From Diplonema papillatum (Eukaryota; Euglenozoa; Diplonemea; Diplonemida; Diplonemidae), in contig JAPJBO010000007.1 of the NCBI GenBank assembly GCA_030068145.1, forward strand, positions 620,001 through 684,000: DNA of 64,000 nucleotides, in the 5' to 3' direction. The notes under the pieces are model-generated. The model did not search any database and was not told the origin of the DNA. It was given only the letters and a program-made list of their open reading frames with translations. Shown piece after piece: positions 21,951 to 33,270 of this stretch. How positions within the stretch are numbered: the stretch's first letter is position 1; each line of letters begins with the position of its first letter. A program made the translations under genes and the position numbers.

Positions 21951-24900
21951 ATGCAGCACTCGAGCATGCAGCAGCAGGGCGAGGGCGGCTTCAGCGGCGG
22001 CCAGGCCGCCTTCCTGTTCCACCAGCAGGGGCAGCAGCAGCAGGGCGGCGCCAGCCAGCAGCAGCACCAGCCGCAGCAGGCGCAGCAGCAGCAGCAGCCG
22101 CAGCAAGGTGGCGGCCAAGGAGGCCAGCAGCAAGGGCAGCAGCAGCAGCTCCACTATTCGCAAAACGGCCCCGGCGGCAACCAGCAGCCGCAGCAGTTCC
22201 TCCTCTCGACGCCCGCCGGCGGCAGCACGGTGCAAGGCCAGAACGGTCAGCAGTACGTCGTGATGATGCCTGGCGCCAGCCAAGACCCCTCGAGCACCCA
22301 GCAGCTTGCTCAGGCCTTCGGCGGCCTCGGCATGCAGCCCGAAAAGCGCATGCAGCGCGGCGTGGTGAAGAGGTGGAACCTCGAAAAAGGATACGGCTTC
22401 ATCCAACCCGTCGAAGGGGGCGACGACGTCTTCGTCCACCACTCCGTTATCTACGCCCAAGGCTTCAGGTCCCTCATGGAAGGCAGCGAAGTTGACTACG
22501 AATCGTTCGTTGTATGCTTTTCTCTACCGCTGAGGCAAGGTGCTCCTAAAAAAACAGCAAAAACGACCACATTTACATTCGTATCCGAGGAAATGTGACA
22601 AACACACGAAGATCATCAACTGGTGGTCCTTCTTCTTACGCAAGCGCCGGCTAGGAAGGAAATGCTCGACGATGCTGCCAGGCGAAGCCCAACCGAAGGG
22701 ATCCCAAGTGCTGTAACTACCGAACCACGCGTTGAACGGACGTGCAGTCATGCGGGTCTATCCCCACTCGACAAGACACCCAAACACAACAGGTCAAAGT
22801 CCTGAGTGAGAAAACAACACAAGATGGCGTAAGCGAATAACAAAATACTCGAGGGGCTGCCTTGTGCTTACTTCGAAGGAGGCTAGAGGGGAAGAAAACA
22901 ATACAACTACAAAGTGGGTCTTTTTTGTTGAGCTTACGCCCCTGAACCCAGATTCACCTGTGTTTCGTGTGGGCTACAGCACATTTACCTCTTTTGATCT
23001 TTTGCAGCTGGCAGCCTCCTCAAGTATTTCCTACAAAGCAGGTGCTTATACAAAAATAGGGGGATGAAGTGAAGCAACTAAATGCCCTGTTGTAACTCTC
23101 TTGAAACTCAACTCACCCTCGCACAGGTTGCAGCTGGCCGAGTTCGGGCAACAAAGGTCACCGGACCCAACGGCACCTACGCAAAGGGAGCACCGAGACC
23201 ACCAAACCCGCCCATCTATCGTATGCCACAGTCACTTTTGCCTTCTTCTTTTAGGACACTACAGAGTCCCCGATTTAGGACACGACGACACTACAGAGTC
23301 CCCGATTTATGACACTACGACACTACAGAATTCCCGCTTTAGGACACTACGACACTACAGAGTCCCCGATTTAGGACACTATGACACTACTGAGTTCCAT
23401 TTAGGACTACGACACTACAGAGTCCCCGCTTTAGGACACTACGACACTACAGAGTCCCCGCTTTAGGACACTACGACACTACAGAGTTCCCGCTTTAGGA
23501 CACTACGACACTACTGAGTCTCCGATTTAGGACACTACGACACTACTGAGTCCCCGATTTAGGACACTACGACACTACAGAGTCCCCGATTTAGGACACT
23601 ACGACACTACAGAGTCCCCGAGTGCACGTGCCCAGGGTTCTTCCGAGATGATAGTTGTTTCTGGTGGGAACGCCCTGATTCGGGTGAGCGGTGCTCGCGT
23701 ACAGGATTTACATGTCGCTCTGCTTTCTGATACCAATTGTGGTTAACCTATTCTAGCTCCCCTATCGTCATGATCTATCTCCACCTGCCCTACCACACAT
23801 ACACACAGAGGACGCGATTAACTCCCGGGGCGATGGACAACAGCAGGACCTTCCCACCAGCGGTGGACAAATGCAGGTGGTTCAACTGATCCAGCTTCCC
23901 AACGGCCAGACCGCCGCTGCTCCTGTCCAGCAAAGCGGTATGCAGCAACAGCATTACCAGGAAGGTATGCGGTCTTTTTCTTTTTACCAAACATGAAATG
24001 TTGGAGGAAATGAGAAGCTCGTCGCCGCAAACCGTGGCGTTTTCACTTGCGTCCTGAATCCAGCTTTACGTAAAAAACGATCAGGCACTGCGTTCAACGA
24101 AAACAACTCTCTCTTCACATCATCATCATCATCATCATTAGTTTTGTATCAGCCGCGGTTATGTGAGTGACGAGCTCTTATTTTTCTCTACCCTACCGAC
24201 GAGTTGGGTGGGGGTTGGTAGTTCAAGGGAATCGGTTTTTAACACGGGTCACGTACCGTGCTACAACGCAAACTTAAACGCGTGTTGGTTGTAGCGCCCG
24301 AGTCACACCCGCTTTTTTGTGACTCGGGTGTAGTAGTCCATTTGTACTCTGACTTGCAGCATTTGATACGTACGGAAAAGGCGGCGCACGTCTGCCCCAC
24401 GCGTTGTGACCACGTTTGAGACTGAAAGCATTTCAGTGCACATCGTTGCACGTTTGTGGGCATCGTTGCACGTTTGAAGCATTTCAGCATGCACATCGTT
24501 GCACGTTTGAGGCTGAAGCATTTCAGCATGCACATCGTTGCACGTTTGAGGCTGAAGCATTTCAGCATGCACATCGTTGCACGTTTGAGGCTGAAGCATT
24601 TCAGCATGCACATCGTTGCACGTTTGAGGCTGAAGCATTTCAGCATGCACATCGTTGCACGTTTGATGTCATCGTACCCAAGTTACAGCCACATCACACA
24701 GGCAACATGTCCGGTAACAATGGAAGTATGGGCGGTCAGCAAGGTCCGGGCATGCAAGGCGGAATGCAGGGAATGCAAGGTAACATGGGTGGGATGCAGG
24801 GTAACATGGGTGGGGGCAACATGGGAGGAATGCAAGGTATGGGCGGAAACATGGGTGGGAACATGGGCGGCGGAATGGGCAGCCAAGGCAGCATGGGGAG

Positions 24901-24988
24901 TGACGTGCACGGCATGGGCGGGATGAGCGGCAACATGGCAGGCAACAACATGGGCGGGATGACGCAGATGCCGGCCATGAGCGATTGA
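21951..24988 (+). CDS. cold-shock-domain protein with Q-rich and M/G-rich tails
   Basis: Four exons: 21951-22511, 23127-23220, 23809-23964, 24702-24988; intron phases 0, 1, 1; 365 residues. Residues 1-130 are Gln-rich. The cold-shock domain begins at about 135 (RGVVKRWN) with RNP1 KGYGFI at 146-151 and RNP2-like DDVFVHHS at about 159. It is completed in exon 2 by [13 protein letters not shown], which proves the splice. Exon 3 is Gln-rich, and exon 4 is a Gly/Met tail (GNMGGMQ-type units). Cold-shock domains bind single-stranded RNA or DNA; roles in mRNA handling are inferred. All three donors are GTATGC and all acceptors CACAG. I chose ATG 21951 because GC-rich coding composition starts there; the frame is open further upstream, so an earlier start or 5' exon is possible. 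Each intron carries its own repeat. Confidence 0.88.
22850..23062 (+). repeat. A-family repeat, copy 5, in intron 1 of the cold-shock gene
   Basis: The only copy in this orientation: ACTCGAGGGGCTGCCTTGTG through CAAAGCAGGTGCTTATAC, ending in AAAAATA, an A-rich tail. It has inserted in the sense direction in the 615-base intron. Confidence 0.75.
23258..23625. repeat. 32-bp tandem array in intron 2 of the cold-shock gene
   Basis: About 11 units of GAGTCCCCGATTTAGGACAC then TACGACACTACA, with GCTTT/GATTT and CAGAG/CTGAG variants and some shortened units. It fills more than half of the 588-base intron. Confidence 0.9.
23978..24190. repeat. dispersed repeat H, copy 1 (intron 3 of the cold-shock gene)
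   Basis: About 210 bases almost identical to 55153-55345: ACCAAACATGAAATGTTGG ... GAACAACTCTC-like centre, a CAT microsatellite, then TTTGTATCAGCCGCGGT and GACGAGCTCTTATTT. A diverged copy is at 36296-36425. Confidence 0.8.
24430..24666. repeat. 39-bp tandem array in intron 3 of the cold-shock gene
   Basis: About five units of GAGGCTGAAGCATTTCAGC then ATGCACATCGTTGCACGTTT, nearly identical, plus partial units at the left. The array ends 35 bases before the exon 4 acceptor. A 39-base unit is a multiple of three, so it reads open on both strands without being coding. Confidence 0.9.
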
Positions 24989-25975
24989 TCCAGCGTCGAT
25001 GACTGAAATCAGGGCCCGTCAGCGGGCGCTGTTTCGCGAACAGCCAAAGCAACGAACCGTGTTGGCGAAAAGAAAACACGCACGCAAATGAAAGAAGAGA
25101 AAAAGAAGTGTAAAAAAAAAAAAAAAAAAAAAAACGAGCTGGCCTGCCTCGGTTTCGCCAAGTCCGCCGAGGAACCGGAACTCGCAAGAAAAAGCTGTTG
25201 GTGGAAGAAGGCTGCATCGAACCAGAAGAAGTGCGGCGTCGCTCCTTGCGTTACCTGCAAAGCCTCGCACTACCGGGCCACCCCGCCCCCTCCCAACACC
25301 TCGAGAGGTCAACAGGAGCCGGAGTTCTCAACACTCCGCTGATTTTCAACGTTACGTCAAGGCTAGTCTCCCTTGCTTGTTCGGATTCCGTTCTGTTCCG
25401 AAGAATCCGTGCTCGCAGCCGAATGCGGCATTGTTGCATCGTTAGTGAGCTTGTCAGGTACTTCGACTACCCTGAGCAACGCACTGTGCACCCTCCGTGT
25501 CCATGCAACAGCAGATGGGGGGACGCGTTCGCTCCGCGGGGGCGGCCTACGAGTGGGTGTCGCTGTAGCCTCCAGGCCGGAGCCATGGTCGGGGGACTCC
25601 TCGCTCGTTTCGTTGCATTTTGCGTCAATTCGCGCGCTGGATCCAGAAATGTTCTGCAAACACATCTGGGGAGAGGCGTGGGGGGTGTGGGCGTGGGGTC
25701 GAGAGGGTGCCCCACCCGCAGTCATTTTGAAGAAAGCGAACGACCGAAAGAAGAAGAGAAAGCAAAACTGGTTTTCGCACCAAGCGAGTGCATTGTTGCC
25801 ACTTCGTTTACGTTCATCGTTTGTGTTCTCTGAAGTTTCCCATCGAAGCGTTAGCCGCCGTGGGCTGTGCAGTCGCGAAGAAAAACGGCAACAAAGACAC
25901 ACGCACAAGTACTGCCACTACAGCAGGTACGAGACGCACACTAACAGACGATACCTTAATGGAACCATTCCGACG
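24989..25975. other. 3' flank of the cold-shock gene
   Basis: A 22-base A run at 25112-25133 and several open frames (for example 25198-25833) occur, but none shows a known domain. The first part is probably 3' untranslated sequence. Confidence 0.35.
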
Positions 25976-26034
25976 ATGGTCACCCGGAGACTATAAAACC
26001 CCGGATCCCTAAGTGAACTTGCACTCTAAAAAGA
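25976..26034 (+). repeat. dispersed module B, copy 4 (short)
   Basis: GGTCACCCGGAGACTATAAA then ACCCCGGATCC...TGAACTTGCACTCTAAAAAG. It runs directly into repeat K copy 2. Confidence 0.65.
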
Positions 26035-26260
26035 GGGCCCGCAGCTTGTTACGAGGCGGCGATCCCCGCGAGGCGAGGCTAGAGCCCACTTCGGCGCCGC
26101 CACCCACTGTAGCAGATCCGCAACCTGCAGTGCGCCTCCGGAGCGACTTACGCCCGTCGTAGCAGCCACGAAGAGAAGTGAGGAGACCGGAAACTCCCCG
26201 GAGAGATGGTCCCTGCACTCTAACTTGTCTCTCTCTTTCTCTCTCTCTCTCTTCTCTCTG
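26032..26260 (+). repeat. dispersed repeat K, copy 2, with CT microsatellite
   Basis: Matches 9165-9310: GAGGCGGCGATCCCCG, then CTTACGCCCGTCGTAGCAG, GAGACCGGAAACTCCCCGG, GTCCCTGCACTCTAACTTG and a CT-rich run. It has an extra 75-base insertion after GATCCCCGCG. Confidence 0.7.
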
Positions 26261-27470
26261 TCTCTTCCTTCGTTTTTTCCCCCCACCCGTGTTTTCTTTG
26301 GTTTTCTTCCTTCTTTCCTTTTTTGACTTTTTCTGTGGTCCTTGTAAGTTTTTCGTACATGCTGTCCTGTTATAAACATTAAGAAGGTGATTCGTTCTGG
26401 AAAAATGGTCGTTTTACTTCCCCCCACCGCCCCTCCCTTCCCCCGAACTTGTTTTGGTTAACCTTTTCTTAGTAGTACTGTGTTGTACTGAAGGGAACAT
26501 TTCCGGCTCACTGGCCGCGCGTGAGAAAATTAAACGAATCCAACCAAAAAATAGGCAGGGGGGAAATCCAGTCCCCTCGAGAGGGGATTTCTGCACGCTG
26601 GGAACAATCATCTACCTTATCCCTTTTATCAATCGCAAGACCCCAAAATCCGGAAATGTTCTGGTTTCGCGTAGTCAAATATGACGCTAGTTTAGTCTTA
26701 GAAGGTGCATATTTGACCAGAGTAGTAGCAACAAACTGCTGCACCGGACTTCTCACGCAACCGCTCACATTCTCGCTCAGACGAAAACGTGGCAAACACA
26801 CGATCATTGACAGCTGGTTCGTTTTATCAGGTTCTGGAGTGTTTTTCCGTACACGGTGTACTGAAGGGAACATTTCCGGAAACTGTTGCGCATGAAAGCG
26901 AAAGCGAAGCCAACGACAAGGTGATCATACAGGAAGGTCCTCCCCCGAAGAAAGGTTCATAACTGTACACGCGAAGAACAAGAATTTTTGGCTTGATCAG
27001 TTTCATCACCATGGATCAGTTGATGCTGATCGTCCGTTACTTCGTTTATCATCGTGCAAGCTCCATCTCCGGAAGTGTTCCCCTCCAGCGCAAGATGATG
27101 CTCGAGCGATCCACCCATAGTTGGCCGCGTATCACAAAGCCAGGTGTCCGTGGGTCACGCCGGGGGTCTTTCGATGGAGAGTGGACGAGTGCAGATCTTG
27201 GTTGTAGCAGCGAATATTCAACGGCGACGCTGCTGTAAAGCCACCTTCCGACTTGGTAGCCGACTTGCGTCACGGAACCCAAAAAAAGGGCGGCGACAAC
27301 ATGGCCCGTTTTTGCGCGCACTACCCAAGTTTTCTGGAGGTTCCTTCCCTCTTTGAATTGACCCGCACTGTCGACGGAAAAGATTGTCGAATTTCTTGGC
27401 ACTTCACCTTCTCCCTGAGCGCCCTCAGGTCCTCAGTGGTCCTGATGTGCCGACCTTGGGTTCCGCTCGC
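26261..27470. other. gene-free, fragments of a dispersed repeat
   Basis: Motif TGTACTGAAGGGAACATTTC then CGG occurs at about 26487 and 26857, and GATCAGTTGATGCTGATCGT at 27005 (compare 7841 and 15217). These look like pieces of one old repeat family. No gene is supportable. Confidence 0.35.
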
Positions 27471-27475
27471 ATGGC

Positions 27476-27649
27476 TAAGCCGGTCCACCCCTATCTCCTA
27501 GAACAGCACCGAATTGCCTCCGCTGTCTATCACGGTGTACCACGGTACACCTTGGTCTGCCAAGTCGATTTCTATCCCCTGGAGCTATATTGAATTGCTT
27601 GGAGCTGACACTACCACGGTACATCTATCAGGAGGGATGGATCGGCTTA
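27476..27649. mobile_element. D-family MITE (TAAGCCGG subtype), 5-bp target duplication ATGGC
   Basis: 174 bases with ends TAAGCCGGTCCACCCC and GGGATGGATCGGCTTA, flanked by ATGGC at 27471-27475 and 27650-27654. Internal CACGGTGTACCACGGTACAC. Confidence 0.85.
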
Positions 27650-27654
27650 ATGGC

Positions 27655-28870
27655 GTTTGTCGTGCGTTTCGATGCGTCCGTTTCCTGAAGGAACGAAACG
27701 TGGTTGTTGGGGCACTTACTGCAGTAAGCGTCCAACTGGTGCTCCAGCACGCTAGCACGTTGGCACTTGAGATGTTTCTCGGTTCCCGGCTGCGAACAGG
27801 AAAAGAGAAACCGAAATTGCAAAGAAAACAAAAACGAAGAACCGAACTAACCCCCAGGCTTGGGCAGAGCCCAAGCCTGAACCGGTGTTCTACGGATATC
27901 CGGAATGTGGCGCAAGCTGCTTGGGGACACAACTGGCGTCGAGGTAAGTCTCCTGGAATGGGGTATCCACAGAGGGTGAGAGTCCCGTATTTCCTCGACG
28001 AGCGCTGGGTCATAGTGCTGCGGTTCGTGTAGCCCGTGGTGGGCTGGCCCCGCTTACGCACCCCTGTCTGTCACGTCGTCGAGGTGAATGAGTGATGGAG
28101 AGCCGAGGCCCCTCCGCTAGTGCGCACAAACGAAGTCGTTTCGATATGGAAACGCTTCAAAATCACTGTCGTTCGCAACGTGACGATATGTGTTGCGCAG
28201 CATCTCTCGCACGAGCAAGAAATGAACCTGCCATTCGGCCTCGTCAAAAGGTCAATCCTTCTGCTGTTACGTATTCACCGGATTATCGTGTCCCTTCCGT
28301 TGCCGTTTCTATTTCTCCCCCGCTCTCCTTCTCCCCATTTACCCCCCAACCCTCGGAGGGAGTCTTGCGCTCCCTCGAATCTTTTTTTCCTGAAGATCTG
28401 ATGCTCGCATCAAGCACATGTGCCTAAGAGGCGGTGTTCTAAACATTAAACTACAGACTCTACCACCCCCCGTCAGTTCTTCTCATTCTCTCGTCGGTTG
28501 CTAGGTCTATTTCTGTTGCGGGGTTCTTTGCTTCCTCCTCTGGTATCGTTTCTTATTCCCATGATACGCTTCGTGTCCGACGATTCCATCATCAAAGTAC
28601 TCCCTTGCCCAGAAAATTGTGCTCCACAGTGTGAGAGAGAGAGGGAGGGAGAGAGAACACAAAACAACAAAAAGAATCCGTGTCGGGGGGCTGGCTAGAC
28701 TCGGACCGGGTTTCCACAAGGCAGTTCCTCAAGGAAAAACATCAGAACCCCAAACTACCACTCAGGTGGCCATAAAATGCTCCGGAAATTGCAGGAAAAC
28801 TGGTCGGACGCTCGTTTAGGCTGAAATACTGGCTGCAGAATGCGAAGACAAGGCGAAGTCTCCTCCACAA
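27655..28870. other. gene-free stretch
   Basis: Overlapping open frames at 27514-28061 on both strands are not convincing. A degenerate tRNA-like repeat lies at 28392-28455, and a GA-rich simple repeat at 28630-28655. Confidence 0.35.
28392..28455 (-). repeat. tRNA-like SINE fragment (family G), diverged
   Basis: GATGCTCGCATCAAGCACAT, GAGGCGGTGTTCT and AAACATTAAACTAC match the better copies at 49612 and 50160. Confidence 0.4.
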
Positions 28871-29277
28871 GGCAATTCCTTCCAAGGCGGGGTTCCTAGG
28901 AGGCTTAGCAGTCCCAGGGCCCGGTCCCACCTTCCTGTCATTTTTTGTGTTCTCGTTGTCATCGCTATCGCGCTGGCTTTCCGAGACACATCAAAAACAA
29001 GGCAACGGGGCGTGGGCCCCCACCGTCAGGTGAGCCAGGCTAGTTTCGGGGTTGCTCCCTGGGAGGGACAGGGACGGGATAGTCACGCCTTAGCAGTCCC
29101 AGGGCCTCTCCCCACCCACCTGTATGTGTTCTCGTGGCCACCGCTACCGCGCTGACCTTTCCCGAGAGACGGCGTGCCTTAGCAGTCCCAGGGTCCGGTC
29201 CCACCCTCCTGTCATTCTTCTGTGTTCTCGTTGTCATCGCTATCGCGCTGGCTTTCCGAGACACATCAAAACAAGTC

Positions 29278-29280
<3 letters not shown>
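28870..29280. repeat. dispersed repeat J, three diverged tandem copies
   Basis: CTTAGCAGTCCCAGGG occurs at 28905, 29089 and 29178, each followed by a CC(A)CC-rich stretch, TGTGTTCTCGT and a GCTATCGCGCTG-like motif. A reverse-complement copy is at 61932-62090. Confidence 0.7.

Positions 29281-29314
<34 letters not shown>
29278..29314. repeat. CT dinucleotide microsatellite
   Basis: About 18 CT units directly after the J repeat. Confidence 0.95.
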
Positions 29315-29315
<1 letters not shown>

Positions 29316-31062
29316 CTCTTTCATTGTTCTTGCAAAATCAGATTTCGCATATTTGGAGGTGCCAACCCATGCGCCATTCGACGTAGATTCGTTCTCGTTA
29401 GCTCGAGCTCACACGGATCATCGACCCAAAGAAGAGGAAGGGCGGAATGGCCAGCCGCCGCATGCAAAGCTCGAGTCCGCGGCAGCAGCATCTGGCGGAC
29501 CGCTGTTGCCGCCAGTCACCGACCCTGAAAAACGTGTACCGACAATACGGAAACCAGTGACGCAATAACACCGGCTGCTCCACGCGATAAGAGAAGCGAA
29601 AAAATTAAAAAAATACTGACTCAGTTAACCAAAAATAAAAAAGGAGAAAAAAAATGCAACTCAAAATTCGTGATACAGTCTGGGGTTCTGTGGTCCGAAG
29701 ATCGACGAGGCTGCGACGGCAGTGAGGAAGTCTGCCGTGGCCTCATACCCCCCCCCCCCTCATTATGTTCTGGTCGATTTCCCTTTGGTCCTTCCACTTT
29801 TGGTGCTGCACACGGCAACCCCACGTCTGATGTGCTCTGCGGGCTTGATTTTTGCGGCGACTGCTGCCGTCAAAAGAAGAAGACGTCAGTATTCAAGTGA
29901 GTCGCAGTAAAGGGAGTTGGGCGAGCGCCCAGAGTTTTTTCTTCTTCCGACGGTTGCTCAGACACGGTAGCAGGCGTCTCCTTAAGGAATTGTTCCTGTG
30001 CTCTCGTAGAAGCTGGGCACATCACCCCAGATTCCGCGTTGATGATGAGCCGCCTTATGTGAGGTGTACCGAAACACGGTGCAGATGAAACACGCTTGTT
30101 GAGCACGCAACAAAGCCGTCTTGAAAAATTCCCCCATATTAATAGCCGGTCTTTCCCTGTTTTCTGCTCACGTGCGTATTTCCTATTTGATAGGTTTAAC
30201 ACGATAAGCTGCCAACCGTCTCTTTTAAATAACGAGAAACGCGTTTGTTACCATAAAACGGTCCATCGCGGTGGAGATGGAGAAATAATTGCCGCAGGTT
30301 CTTTGCATTCTTAACCCAAAACTAACCCGAACCATCACGGCTTTATCAGGAGAGAGGATAGACGGGCTTACATACGCAGGCATAGCACTCTGAGCGCACC
30401 GTGGAGGAAAATTCTCATGTTCTTTTGGCATAACCGGGCGGTTGGCCCCAACCCCCCACCCTTACCCTCACCCTCTCCCTCACCACCCAGCGTTCTCATG
30501 CAGTTCCTCGTGACGGTGGGCCACGCCACCCTACACCTTCCCCTCAGAATACACATAGCAATCCTTCGTTTTGCCAGCCCCGTTTTTTTCACCTTCGATC
30601 TCCCACTTCTTCCACTCCCTCTCGCCCCTGAGCTTCATCTTCCTTTGTCTACAAACAGCCGGTTCCGTATGCGTTCTGCCGGTTTATTTCGGTTCGTGGC
30701 AGGCGTTCTTCGTTTTTGGGCAAACAAACACACTTAAAAGCGCGAAAGGGGGAGGGCGCGGGTGGGGGGACTGGCGGCTGCAAATTGCGCGTCCTTTGGT
30801 GTGTGTCGACAGCGTTGCCGGACAAGGGAGTGTGCCGCGGGGACATCAGAAGCGTCTCTACAACAGCACGAAGAGGTCACGGTGGAAACGGCCGCTTTCC
30901 TTGCACTCGTCTCAAAGTCTCAAAGTCTCCGAGACACCCCCCCCGTGACTTCGGCGGTCTAGCGAGTCGCAGTGACGATCAGGACGGGCTCTGAGTTTTT
31001 CACGGTAACAACCGCGGTTGTCAAAAAAACGGTCGGTGTGGAAATTACCAAAAAAAAAAAAG
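29315..31062. other. gene-free stretch
   Basis: Short frames around 29400-29567 look weakly protein-like (LTRIIDPKKRKGG in one phase) but have no start, splice support or family. A diverged C-family repeat is at 29945-30110. The remainder is C- or T-rich. Confidence 0.3.
29945..30110. repeat. dispersed repeat C, diverged copy 1
   Basis: Shares TTGCTCAGACACGGTAGCAG, GATGATGAGCCGCCTTATGT and CCGAAACACGGTGCAGATG with 33028-33270 and 55680-55850. Confidence 0.5.
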
Positions 31063-31095
31063 AGACAAAACCATATCGGAAGCACTTAAGTGGGG

Positions 31096-31510
31096 AAAAT
31101 ATTTATCGGAACGTTTCCGATAAATATTTTTTTGTTTCCGATAAATATTTTTTGTTTCCGATAAATATTTTTTTTTGTTTCCGATAAATATTTTTTTTGT
31201 TTCCGATAAATATTTTTTGTTTCCGATAAATATTTTTCTGTTTCCGATAAATATTTTTTTGTTTCCGATAAATATTTTTTTGTTTCCGATGAATATTTTT
31301 TTGTTTCCGATATATATTTTTTTGTTTCCGATAAATATTTTTTGTTTCCGATAAATATTTTTTGTTTCCGATAAATATTTTTCTGTTTCCGATAAATATT
31401 TTTTTGTTTCCGATAAATATTCTTTTGTTTCCGATAAATATTTTTTTGTTTCCGATAAATATTTTTTGTTTCCGATAAATATTTTTTGTTTCCGATAAAT
31501 ATTTTTGATA
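31096..31510 (+). repeat. tandem array TTTCCGATAAATATTTTTTTG (left arm)
   Basis: About 19 units, each TTTCCGATAAATATT followed by a T run of variable length and G or CTG. Confidence 0.95.
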
Positions 31511-31575
31511 CGGGTTCCTGGGGACTAGTCCCCAGTGCGAAATGTGCCCAAGGGGAGTCCCATTGGGCAAGCAAT
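31511..31575. repeat. GGGACTAGTCCC-containing segment
   Basis: CTGGGGACTAGTCCCCAG, then GAAATGTGCCCAAGGGG and AGTCCCATTGGGC. In reverse complement this is a diverged piece of the 32-bp array unit at 47516-47699. Confidence 0.6.
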
Positions 31576-32784
31576 TTCATTGGATTTTGCGAGGACCCTA
31601 AGTAATCCGGAGCCAGTGTGATAGACCTCTGTGATGTGGGCCGCTTCACTGCTCGTCTGCATGTGGACTGCTCTGTACCTGTGCCTTCTCCGCGCTTGCA
31701 GCTTTTCAAGCCGGCCACGCCTGCTTTCCCTTTTCTGTCTTTCGACCTCGGTGATCCCTCGCGGGCGTCCTGCTGTGCCATCTGAATCTCCTCGCCTTCC
31801 TTCCTGGTTTGCTTGGCACCCTCTGCTCGCGCAGCTTGCGGCGCGGGTCTCTTCAGAGCCGGTCGTCTTCGTGTGCGCTGTTCTGTCATCGCTTGCCTGT
31901 GTTGCTGATTTCTGCAACAAAGGCAGTTTTGGCCCGTGAAATGGGCTAGTCTTTATTGTGTGAGTGCTTTTGTCTCCAGGATTGAAATGAGGCTGACGCG
32001 GAAAATCCTACCGTCCGACATGGCACAAGTCAAGGGAAACAAATATTTTACGGGAACTAGTATGCACGGCAGCCCCGATACTACTAAGCCCCGTTGGCAT
32101 ACTTACACTCCATGGCTGCCTCGATGGCACCAAATCCGTAGTCGTGGTTAGACATTTTCAGGTAGGAGGATGTTACCTGGTCAGGACCGCATGCAGTTTT
32201 GTCGTATTGGGGCCGCGTAGGACCCGGATGAAGTCGTTGCGAATACACACAACAGATCAACGAAGGGTAGAACTGGGGAACATGCAGATCAGACGGAAGT
32301 AGAATGTGCAAACTTATCCTTTTCTTGACTTGCCGTTCTGAAAGCTGTTGAGGGGCCCCTACGTAGGTTCTCGCATGATTCGTTCGCCTTTGTAACACTA
32401 TCCGTTTGTAGTAAGCTTTGCAGTTGTGTTCTTGCAATATCTAGCCGAATGGTGGGTGGCGGATTTCCGCGCTCGTGCGCAAGACGCAGTTTTACTGCAA
32501 CTGCAGTGTAAGCCGAACCCGGTTCGTGACCTTTGTCGCGGTGAAGTGGTACAAAGTCTTCAGCTTTCAGATCCGGATACTGCTCAATGCAACCAGATAG
32601 TTAGATGTCACTTGATGGATACCCGTGTGCTGCATTCGAAAAGGTTTGCGTATCTGGTGTTGAAAATTGAACAGCCTTTGCTGGGGAGGCTTTCGACCCG
32701 AAACTAGATAGAAAAACGATCGTATTTGGCTTCGTCGCGGTCGTCCACGGGACGAAGTAGGTGAACCTACTGTCAAAGTGATCA
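31576..32784. other. interior of the foldback element
   Basis: No transposase or other recognisable gene on either strand. Frames of 70-130 codons overlap but have no family resemblance. Confidence 0.4.
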
Positions 32785-32955
32785 ATACTTATCGGAAACA
32801 GAAAAATATTTATCGGAAACAAAAAAATATTTATCGGAAACAGAAAAATATTTATCGGAAACAAAAAAAAAATATTTATCGGAAACAAAAAAATATTTAT
32901 CGGAAACAAAAAAAATATTTATCGGAAACAGTTTCCGATAAATATTTTCCCGACT
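32785..32955 (-). repeat. tandem array AAATATTTATCGGAAAC (right arm, inverted)
   Basis: About seven inverted units of the 31096 array, ending in the palindromic junction CGGAAACAGTTTCCG. Confidence 0.95.
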
Positions 32956-33027
32956 TAAGTGCTTCCCTTATGGTTTTCTCCGAAAAAAAAAAACAGGTGA
33001 TGATACATACGCACGAAACACAATTAC

Positions 33028-33270
33028 GCCGGCTGTTGCTCAGTCACAGTTGTAGGGGTCTTCTCCCCGTGACGGAATTGGCCTGTAGTATGGGTGATCC
33101 TGGCTGTGCTATGAACATCCACCAGGCGAACCAGACTCACACTGCTGTCCTGTCTGCAGACACTCAGGTTCTGCGCTGATGGGTTCAGTGTACGTGGCTC
33201 AAGGATGGAAACACGGCGCAGATGGGACCAGTGTGATACTGACCAATTCCAAGCACGTTCTTGCAAACAC
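33028..33270. repeat. dispersed repeat C, copy 2
   Basis: GCGAACCAGACTCACACTGC, GTCCTGTCTGCAGACACTC, AAACACGGCGCAGATGGGAC and CCAAGCACGTTCTTGCAAAC. Close to 55680-55850. Confidence 0.7.

Larger units (their letters stand above)
31063..32982. mobile_element. foldback-type element with ATAAATATTTTT arms
   Basis: Ends are inverted. The left end has AAAACCATA, GGAAGCACTTAAGTGGGG and AAAATATTTATCGGAA; the right end has the reverse complement, CCCGACTTAAGTGCTTCCC then TATGGTTTTCTC. Inside each end is a small palindrome (CGGAA..TTCCG), then a long array of a 20-23-base unit: 31096-31510 on the left, inverted and shorter at 32785-32955. The interior has no recognised gene. A-runs flank both sides, so the target duplication cannot be read. 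Confidence 0.75.

Noticed and set aside
23258-23625. Possible CRISPR array (regular 32-bp units)
   Set aside because: Units are contiguous with no unique spacers, and they lie in a spliceosomal intron.
25198-25996. Overlapping frames of 207-211 codons after the cold-shock gene
   Set aside because: Two phases are open at once over GC-rich DNA, with no motif or supported start; probably 3' flank.
29400-29541. Possible exon with LTRIIDPKKRKGG
   Set aside because: No family match, no GTATG donor nearby and three phases open; not enough evidence.
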